A stretch of 9,275 nucleotides of DNA, taken from NCBI GenBank assembly GCA_018818345.1, contig JAHISI010000031.1:1-9275 (forward strand). The letters run 5' to 3'. The DNA is from Patescibacteria group bacterium (GTDB lineage: Bacteria > Patescibacteriota > Dojkabacteria > SC72). The notes beneath the pieces were generated by a model. The model was not told the DNA's origin and did no database searches. It worked only from the letters and a program-made list of their open reading frames with translations. Below, in pieces: positions 1-5,125 of the stretch (positions are counted from its first letter, which is position 1; each line of letters starts with the position of its first letter). A program made the position numbers and the translations under genes.

Positions 1-47
1 CACCTGCAACTCCTTCACCATATCCACAATATCCATTACCAAGATGA
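1..47 (+). CDS. C-terminal end of an upstream gene, proline-rich tail (partial)
   Basis: The third + frame is open from the window edge to a TGA at 45-47 and reads as a proline-rich tail (PATPSPYPQYPLPR). Its stop overlaps the next gene's start as ATGA (44-47), the usual arrangement for translationally coupled genes. The frame is too short to assign a function. Proline-rich tails are common on surface or membrane proteins, which would suit the exported protein encoded next, but that is inference. The frame of the next gene is also open upstream of its ATG, so the assignment rests on the ATGA overlap and on the signal peptide that begins at 44. Confidence 0.45.
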   Translation, partial: PATPSPYPQYPLPR

Positions 48-958
48 GATTAAAAACCTGCCTCATCACAATCCTATGCGTATTAGGGATTGCTTTCTTG
101 ATGCCCTCTAATGTTCATGCAGATAGTGTAACACCATCAATATATGAAGCAACCATATTACAAGGTAAACAGTCTACTGGAAAAGTTACTTTCAAAAATG
201 AAGGCTCCACTCCTGTCGTCATATCCCCAAAAGTATCAGCATATGATCCAAAGACATTGCAGCTCATAACGGATGAAAAGAAACTCTTCATTGTAATGGA
301 TAAGGAAACATATACCGTACAACCACAAGCCTCATTGATACTGAACTATGAACTTAAACCTCCTGCAAATCTAGCACCTGGGACATACTTCAACCTCATA
401 ATTCTACAAAAAATCTCCACTTCCGATTCTACAGTTCAAAAGAATCAATTAGGCACAGTAGATACTCTCTCTCAGCTTGTAAGTGTAAATATTCTGGAAG
501 ATCAGACTACATTCCCATTACAAATCAAAAGTGATTTTGCCAACATTTCATTTGAAATCATCGAACCTGGAGTCCCTTTTCTCAAACCAATTAGTATTAA
601 GTATATATATCAGAACAATACAAACTACGTCTTACAACCACAAGGAGAGATACAGATGTTTGACGCAAAGAGTTCATACTCCCCTGAGTATAGGCAACTC
701 AATGTAACCGGTACAAAACTCTATCCTGGAGACCAAATAGAAGAGACTGTGGTTATAACTAAATGGCATTTTTCGGACATACTTTTTGGAAGAAAAGTGG
801 TAGGTCGTTTCTACAATGGTATAGACCAAAACACCATAATTAAAGAAGCCTCTCAAAATACCTACATTGTTTACCTAGCAGTACCTTTGGCCGTTTTAAT
901 ACTAGCAATAGCATTTACAAGATCAATACTAGCGGATAGAAAGAAGGATAACGCCTAA
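44..958 (+). CDS. Exported, membrane-anchored beta-sandwich protein (DUF916/pilus-chaperone-like)
   Basis: This 304-residue protein is probably exported and held in the cell envelope. Residues 1-26 form a signal peptide: a basic start (MRLK), a hydrophobic core, and a likely cleavage after NVHA. Residues about 274-294 are a transmembrane helix followed by a short charged tail (DRKKDNA), so most of the protein faces outward. The ectodomain looks like two beta-sandwich domains (about 27-125 and 160-262). The first has the pattern of DUF916 or PapD-like proteins: a strand with KVTFKNEGSTPVVIS, then QPQASLILNYELKPP and APGTYFNLII. No catalytic motif is visible, so a structural or binding role is likely. 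The ATG at 44 overlaps an upstream stop (ATGA) and has no clear ribosome binding site, which suggests coupled translation. The 3' end overlaps rnhC by 4 bases. Family assignment is by sequence pattern only. Confidence 0.75.
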   Translation: MRLKTCLITILCVLGIAFLMPSNVHADSVTPSIYEATILQGKQSTGKVTFKNEGSTPVVISPKVSAYDPKTLQLITDEKKLFIVMDKETYTVQPQASLILNYELKPPANLAPGTYFNLIILQKISTSDSTVQKNQLGTVDTLSQLVSVNILEDQTTFPLQIKSDFANISFEIIEPGVPFLKPISIKYIYQNNTNYVLQPQGEIQMFDAKSSYSPEYRQLNVTGTKLYPGDQIEETVVITKWHFSDILFGRKVVGRFYNGIDQNTIIKEASQNTYIVYLAVPLAVLILAIAFTRSILADRKKDNA

Positions 959-1833
959 CCCTTAATAGCTTTTGTAGTCTTGAAAGATATCTTCGCAACA
1001 TTTTTCAATTCACTCATTCCATATTTCTTTACAAACTCATTCCCCTTCCCTATGACATGTGTAGCACCTTTAGGAAAGTCAAACTTGTAAGCATTACTCA
1101 TTTTCTCCATCTCTTCTAAGAAAACACCTCTAGCTAATACAGATGCTGCCGCTACTGCAATATCAGATTCCCCTTTGTGGAATTGATTAATATCAGCACC
1201 CTGCCCCATCTTACCTAGTTCATTCAATATCCTACTCTTGCTGTTTGAGAATTGATCAATAACCACAGTATTACATTCAATATTCTTTGATTTAAGATCT
1301 CCCAAACCCATTTCAATAACCTTGGCGTGTTGTCTAGCTAACAATATGGCGACGTTACCGGTTTCCTTTTGTAAATCAGAATATTCGGCAGGCATTACGA
1401 TACTCACATAGTAATATTCATAATCCTTTAATTGTTCGTACATTTCTACAATCTTCTTGTCTGAGAATTTCTTAGAGTCACCAACCCCTATCTTTTCAAA
1501 AATATCAACATTCTCTGGATTAACAAAACATGAGACAACAACTAAAGGACCAAAGTAATCTCCCTTACCTACTTCATCCACACCTAGATGAGGAACCAAT
1601 GTCTTGTTTCCGACCTCGGATGTTTCTTCTAAGATCTCTGAGAAGTCTTCATTCCCTTGGAGTACTAGCTTACCACTTGTATACAGCATTGCTGCAGAAC
1701 CAAGATAGCTCTTCATTCGAAGTTTTACATATTCATTGTTAGATTTTTCTTCTCTCCACTTCAATTTAAGAAGTATATCCTTAATATTTTCTTCTTGAAT
1801 ATGTGTTAATTGGACAGTTTTAGTATTTTGCAT
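955..1833 (-). CDS. rnhC: Ribonuclease HIII
   Basis: RNase HIII cuts the RNA strand of RNA/DNA hybrids, removing primers and R-loops. The 292-residue length is close to the usual 300 or so. Residues 1-75 fit the TBP-like substrate-binding domain that separates RNase HIII from HII. The catalytic domain starts at about 80 with GVDEVGKGDYFGP, whose D86 and E87 are the first two active-site acids; DYFGP is typical of HIII, where HII has LAGP. D193 in VIDQF is the third acid, and the fourth lies in KGESDIAVAAASVLAR (E222 or D224). The start ATG lies inside cysS, which it overlaps by 14 bases. It is preceded by a good ribosome binding site (GAAGGA, 7 bases upstream), so it is probably co-transcribed with cysS. 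The stop is TAG. The TBP-like domain argues against RNase HII. Confidence 0.93.
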   Translation of the reverse strand: MQNTKTVQLTHIQEENIKDILLKLKWREEKSNNEYVKLRMKSYLGSAAMLYTSGKLVLQGNEDFSEILEETSEVGNKTLVPHLGVDEVGKGDYFGPLVVVSCFVNPENVDIFEKIGVGDSKKFSDKKIVEMYEQLKDYEYYYVSIVMPAEYSDLQKETGNVAILLARQHAKVIEMGLGDLKSKNIECNTVVIDQFSNSKSRILNELGKMGQGADINQFHKGESDIAVAAASVLARGVFLEEMEKMSNAYKFDFPKGATHVIGKGNEFVKKYGMSELKNVAKISFKTTKAIKG

Positions 1834-3256
1834 ATTTAGTTCCTTCTGGAGTATCGAAAACTTTAAAACCCGCTTCCTCGATTAATTTTCTGAATTTGTC
1901 AGCATCCTCATATCTCTTTTCTGCTCTAGCCGTATCTCTTTCTCTAGCATAATTCTCAATCTGTTCATCTGCAATTACTACGCTGTAATCCTTAATATTA
2001 TTCAAATTCAATCCCAATACTTTGTCAAATTCCAATACGGTAGCTAATATATCTTCCTTGTCTTCCTTACTCTTTAACATCTCATTTAAGATGGAAAGCA
2101 CTTCGGACATATTTAGATTGTTTTCTAGTGCATTCTTAAATCTACCAATATATCGAGGTATAACCTTACCACTCTTGTCACCTAATTCCTTTACCTTCTT
2201 GTTAAGACTTAGTCTAGCATTCTGAGCACCCTTTAGAGCCTCTGCAGAGAACTGTAGCTTCGTATGATAGTTAACAGATGCAAAGAGGTATCGGATATCT
2301 AAAGCATCAAATCCTTGGGCTATGGCCTCTGGTAATGTATCTGCATTCTGGTCACTCTTTGATAGCTTAGCATCATCTTTAGTTACTACCCATTCATTGT
2401 GTACCCAATATTTAACTACTGGTTGTCCAAATGCTCCAATGTTCTGCGCTCTTTCATTTGGATGATGTACAGGAATATGATCTATACCTCCTGTATGTAT
2501 ATCAAAGTTTACTCCAAATGCTTTGTTACCCATTGCAGAACATTCAATATGCCATCCTGGGAATCCTTCACCCCATGGTGATGTCCAATGCATTTCGTGG
2601 TTTGCATATTTGCCTGTTAATTTCATCCACAATACAAAGTCTGCAGGATGTTTTTTGTTTGGGTCTACTACAACATCTTCTCTGTCTCCTACCTTCTTGT
2701 CTTCTAACTTTTGTCCTGTGAATATGGTGTAATCTGGTACTTTAGTAACATCAAAATACAATGCATGATCAGTTTCGTAGGTATATCCATTTGTCTCTGC
2801 TTTTTGTATGAGGGATATGATTTCTGGAATCATGTTAGTTGCTCTCATCCATCCGAATTTCTCTACATCTTTGTAATCTAAGTCTCTAGATATGACATCT
2901 CCACTTGGTGTAAGGATATTTAATGCTTTAAAGTCTTCTAATACCGTATTTATATATTTGTTTGCTACATCTATGGCAGTTATTCCTTCTTTTGCAGCTT
3001 CTCTGTCCATCTTGTCCTCTCCAAAGTCTTCATCATGGCTCATGTGTCCTACATCTGTGAAGTTCATGACCCGGTTTACTTTGTATCCAAGATATTTAAA
3101 TGCTCTGTGCATTACATCCCAGTTTATATATGCCCGGATATTGCCTAAGTGCATTCTGTAGTAGACTGTTGGTCCGCAACTGTATATGGAGATTTCGTTT
3201 TCTTTGATTGGTTGGATATCGACTATTTTTCGATCTAGGGTTGAATAGAGTTTCAT
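1820..3256 (-). CDS. cysS: Cysteinyl-tRNA synthetase
   Basis: Class I aminoacyl-tRNA synthetase that joins cysteine to tRNA-Cys using ATP. The 478 residues are near the E. coli length of 461. Visible elements: CGPTVYYRMHLGN, with Zn ligand C27 and the HIGH-like MHLGN (35-39); WHIECSAMG with Zn ligand C239; VHHPNERAQ with H264 and E268, completing the zinc site; and KLSKS (297-301), the ATP-binding KMSKS loop. The C-terminal helical tRNA-binding region contains ARERDTARAEKRYEDADKFR. The motif HTGGIDHIPVHHPNE replaces the usual HGGG.DL.FPHHENE, a form I associate with Patescibacteria. A longer frame begins at 3289, but the family start is MKLYSTLDRK at 3256, and a consensus extended -10 box lies between the two positions. 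The 3' end overlaps rnhC by 14 bases. Confidence 0.96.
   Translation of the reverse strand: MKLYSTLDRKIVDIQPIKENEISIYSCGPTVYYRMHLGNIRAYINWDVMHRAFKYLGYKVNRVMNFTDVGHMSHDEDFGEDKMDREAAKEGITAIDVANKYINTVLEDFKALNILTPSGDVISRDLDYKDVEKFGWMRATNMIPEIISLIQKAETNGYTYETDHALYFDVTKVPDYTIFTGQKLEDKKVGDREDVVVDPNKKHPADFVLWMKLTGKYANHEMHWTSPWGEGFPGWHIECSAMGNKAFGVNFDIHTGGIDHIPVHHPNERAQNIGAFGQPVVKYWVHNEWVVTKDDAKLSKSDQNADTLPEAIAQGFDALDIRYLFASVNYHTKLQFSAEALKGAQNARLSLNKKVKELGDKSGKVIPRYIGRFKNALENNLNMSEVLSILNEMLKSKEDKEDILATVLEFDKVLGLNLNNIKDYSVVIADEQIENYARERDTARAEKRYEDADKFRKLIEEAGFKVFDTPEGTKYAKY
1841..1846 (-). promoter_or_regulatory. Ribosome binding site of rnhC
   Basis: The minus strand reads GAAGGA followed by a 7-base spacer before the rnhC ATG, inside the last codons of cysS. 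It is the clearest Shine-Dalgarno sequence among the minus-strand genes and fixes the rnhC start at 1833. It also contrasts with the first genes of transcripts here, which lack one. Confidence 0.65.
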
Positions 3257-3263
3257 AATTTTG

Positions 3264-3294
3264 ATTATATCACAAGAATACAAAAGCATGACAA
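3264..3294 (-). promoter_or_regulatory. cysS promoter, extended -10, probably leaderless
   Basis: The minus strand carries TGATATAAT (3272-3264), a perfect extended -10 element. Only 7 bases separate its last T from the cysS ATG at 3256. A -35-like TTGTCA (3294-3289) lies 19 bases upstream, a rather long spacing that an extended -10 tolerates. Transcription would be expected to start at or within a base or two of the ATG, giving a leaderless mRNA; there is no room for a ribosome binding site. Confidence 0.7.
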
Positions 3295-3317
3295 AACCCC
3301 TATAAACACTGTATAAT
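3288..3317 (+). promoter_or_regulatory. Promoter of the guanylate-kinase-like gene
   Basis: ATGACA (3288-3293, five of six bases of the -35 consensus) and TATAAT (3312-3317, perfect) are 18 bases apart. The predicted start of transcription is near 3324, leaving about 5-6 leader bases before the ATG at 3330. The -35 shares bases 3289-3293 with the -35-like element of the divergent cysS promoter. Confidence 0.7.
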
Positions 3318-3329
3318 GACTAGGAATAT

Positions 3330-4148
3330 ATGGAAACAGGATCAATTGAGATACCAGGACTAGAAATATATCCAAATATCTACAAAGGAATAGAATTACT
3401 ACCCAGAAATAATCGCCAATTAGTTGGCATACTCATCGGTGCATCAGGAGCAGGAAAAGACAGAATCATGTGTGAGATGATGGCACTCAATAAATTCACC
3501 CATATCATTACAGCGACAGCCAGACTTCGAAGATTCAACGCTACAAATCCAGCAGAGGAAGATAGATTAAAAGAAATTGCCAGTACCGCTTTAACACGCG
3601 AGCATCACAATAAAATCCTCAAAACTTTTGAAAAAGAAGGCCTTGCAACCCTAGAACCTGAAAATGCATATGTTTGGATGAGATGGATGATGCCCTCGGA
3701 TAAAACAGAGGAGCAATATCACAAGAACTTAATACAAGAATATCAATTAGTAGAAAGTGATGCTCACAACGAATCTTTTTATGGTCTACCAAAAAGTTCA
3801 CTAATGATGATTGATAATCCCTGGGTTATACCCGTAATCAGAGGAGAAATAAATGGCGCGGTAACACTCAACCAACTAATACCCCAAGATGAGTTCCAAG
3901 TAGTGAATTTTACTGTAGTACCAGACAGCTTAGATCAATGCCAAGAGGAAATGCTTGATAGAGCAGCAATATCGGAAGAAGAACTAAATAATCGTATACA
4001 AAAAAATATTGAAGATAGCCAAAGATACAAAGATATAACCAATTTCTACATAAAAAATACTCGTGCAGAAATAAATGGTCGTCCAGGTATTGAAACTACT
4101 GTGAATTCTCTCGCTCAACTAACAGAGGATTTATTGAAGTCAGAATAA
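3330..4148 (+). CDS. Divergent guanylate-kinase-fold protein with a helical insert
   Basis: A 272-residue cytoplasmic protein with the full order of guanylate kinase motifs, though distant in sequence. Residues 37-44 (GASGAGKD) form the P-loop for ATP. TATARLRR (61-68) stands where guanylate kinases have TTRxxR, which binds GMP phosphate. MPSDKTEEQYHKNL (121-134) matches the SREEF helix, and LVESDAHNESFYGLP (140-154) matches the E...H.N.YGTP nucleotide loop. RAAISEEELNNRIQKNIED (211-229) resembles the lid, and TNFYIKNT (237-244) the YDYVI.N strand. About 35 extra, mostly helical residues lie between TATARLRR and the SREEF-like helix. The N-terminal 30 residues are also an extension. It may be a true GMP kinase, another nucleotide or small-molecule kinase, or a kinase-dead relative. 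No second guanylate kinase is in the window. It has its own promoter and ends directly against recR. Confidence 0.72.
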   Translation: METGSIEIPGLEIYPNIYKGIELLPRNNRQLVGILIGASGAGKDRIMCEMMALNKFTHIITATARLRRFNATNPAEEDRLKEIASTALTREHHNKILKTFEKEGLATLEPENAYVWMRWMMPSDKTEEQYHKNLIQEYQLVESDAHNESFYGLPKSSLMMIDNPWVIPVIRGEINGAVTLNQLIPQDEFQVVNFTVVPDSLDQCQEEMLDRAAISEEELNNRIQKNIEDSQRYKDITNFYIKNTRAEINGRPGIETTVNSLAQLTEDLLKSE

Positions 4149-4772
4149 TTAAATCCCTCTTCTCCCCTCTAACGCTCTTTTTAATGTAAGTCTATCCGCA
4201 TATTCCAAATCCGCACCAGTAGGTAATCCCATTGCTAATCTAGTAATCTTTATCTTCTCCTCTTTCAATTCTCCTTTAAACAAATCAATAATATAGCTAG
4301 CAGTAGCCTCACCCTCTAAACTAGGATTAGTAGCAACAATAACCTCAAGAGAATCACAACCCTCTAACAACTCACCCACCCTAGCCTTCAATTCCTTGAA
4401 CCTAATCTCTTCCTCACCAATACCCTCAGCAGGAGATATGACCCCACCAAGCACAAAGTAAAGACCATCAAAAATACCCGAATTTTCAAAAGCTACAACA
4501 TCAAGAGGTTCTTCTACAACACAAAGCTTATCCTGTTTCCTTAACTGGCTAGAACAAATATCACACACCTCCTTATCACTAACATTGAAACACTTCTTAC
4601 AATTCATAACCTCATCTTCCATGGCTAACAAAGCATTCGCTAACTTAGTAGCATCTAACTTTGAGGATCTGAGATAGTGGTATGTCATTCTCGAAGCAGA
4701 CTTAGGACCAACTCCTGGTAATCTACTAAATTCATTAATTACATTTTCTACAGACTTAGGTAGTACCGACAT
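4149..4772 (-). CDS. recR: Recombination mediator RecR
   Basis: RecR works with RecF and RecO to load RecA on single-stranded gaps and forms a ring-like DNA clamp. The 207 residues match the family (about 200). In order: helix-hairpin-helix LPGVGPKSASRM (18-29); a four-cysteine zinc finger C58, C61, C70, C73; and a Toprim domain from about 84 with VVEEP (85-89), ISPAEGIG, and ATNPSLEGEATASYI (147-161). The C-terminal block GLPTGADLEYADRLTLKRAL is the RecR signature. All key residues appear present. The start overlaps the ybaB stop by one base (TAATG), so translation is probably coupled. The stop touches the stop of the convergent gene at 4148 with no gap. Confidence 0.97.
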   Translation of the reverse strand: MSVLPKSVENVINEFSRLPGVGPKSASRMTYHYLRSSKLDATKLANALLAMEDEVMNCKKCFNVSDKEVCDICSSQLRKQDKLCVVEEPLDVVAFENSGIFDGLYFVLGGVISPAEGIGEEEIRFKELKARVGELLEGCDSLEVIVATNPSLEGEATASYIIDLFKGELKEEKIKITRLAMGLPTGADLEYADRLTLKRALEGRRGI

Positions 4773-5068
4773 TATTTATTACCAAATAACTTTTTAATCT
4801 GTTCTAAATCAACATCCTGTGCCATATCCTTCTGTAATTTCTTTTGGTAATCCTTGAATGCCTCTTTCATACCATTCTTTATTGCTCCTGCCATATCTGG
4901 ATCTAAGTACTGTTCATCAATATATATATCTTCAAACTCTTGAGCACCGTTCATAAAGATGATGATCATTCCATTCTTAGATTCACCTTTGATCTTCTTC
5001 TCTCTCATCTTGTTCTGCATCTTCTTAGCTTCACTTTGCATCTTTAACAACTCAACTGGGTTTATCAT
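4772..5068 (-). CDS. ybaB: YbaB/EbfC-family nucleoid-associated protein
   Basis: A 98-residue small DNA-binding protein, normally a dimer that binds the nucleoid and is nearly always encoded next to recR. The sequence shows the family pattern: an N-terminal charged helix that begins NPVELLKMQSEAKKMQNKM (residues 3-21), a central sheet (IKGESKNGMIIIFMNGAQEFEDIYID), and a C-terminal helical part (MAGAIKNGMKEAFKDYQKKLQKDM). The glycine- and proline-rich loops of some members are missing, but the length is usual. It lies 43 bases after dnaX and overlaps recR by one base. No Shine-Dalgarno sequence is visible before the ATG. Its own promoter is possible. Confidence 0.9.
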   Translation of the reverse strand: MINPVELLKMQSEAKKMQNKMREKKIKGESKNGMIIIFMNGAQEFEDIYIDEQYLDPDMAGAIKNGMKEAFKDYQKKLQKDMAQDVDLEQIKKLFGNK

Positions 5069-5097
5069 GATAGTAATAATATAAACTAAACAAGGAT

Positions 5098-5125
5098 ATT
5101 ATATCGTAAAACTACATCCCTTCAA
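5098..5125 (-). promoter_or_regulatory. Possible internal promoter for ybaB-recR
   Basis: The minus strand has TATAAT (5103-5098, perfect) with TTGAAG (5125-5120) 16 bases upstream, starting inside the last dnaX codons. Transcription would start about 22 bases before the ybaB ATG. A second candidate -10, TATTAT (5081-5076), ends 7 bases before the ATG, the same spacing as at cysS, but it has no clear -35. AT-rich sequence makes chance -10 matches common. Confidence 0.4.

Noticed and set aside
539..550. Use of an alternative code (TGA as Gly or Trp), as in some Patescibacteria
   Set aside because: No gene here needs an in-frame TGA; all long frames are complete with standard stops and Trp is encoded by TGG.
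3257..3289. Longer cysS frame starting MLLYSCDIIKI
   Set aside because: The family start is MKLYSTLDRK at 3256, and the extension runs through a consensus extended -10 box.
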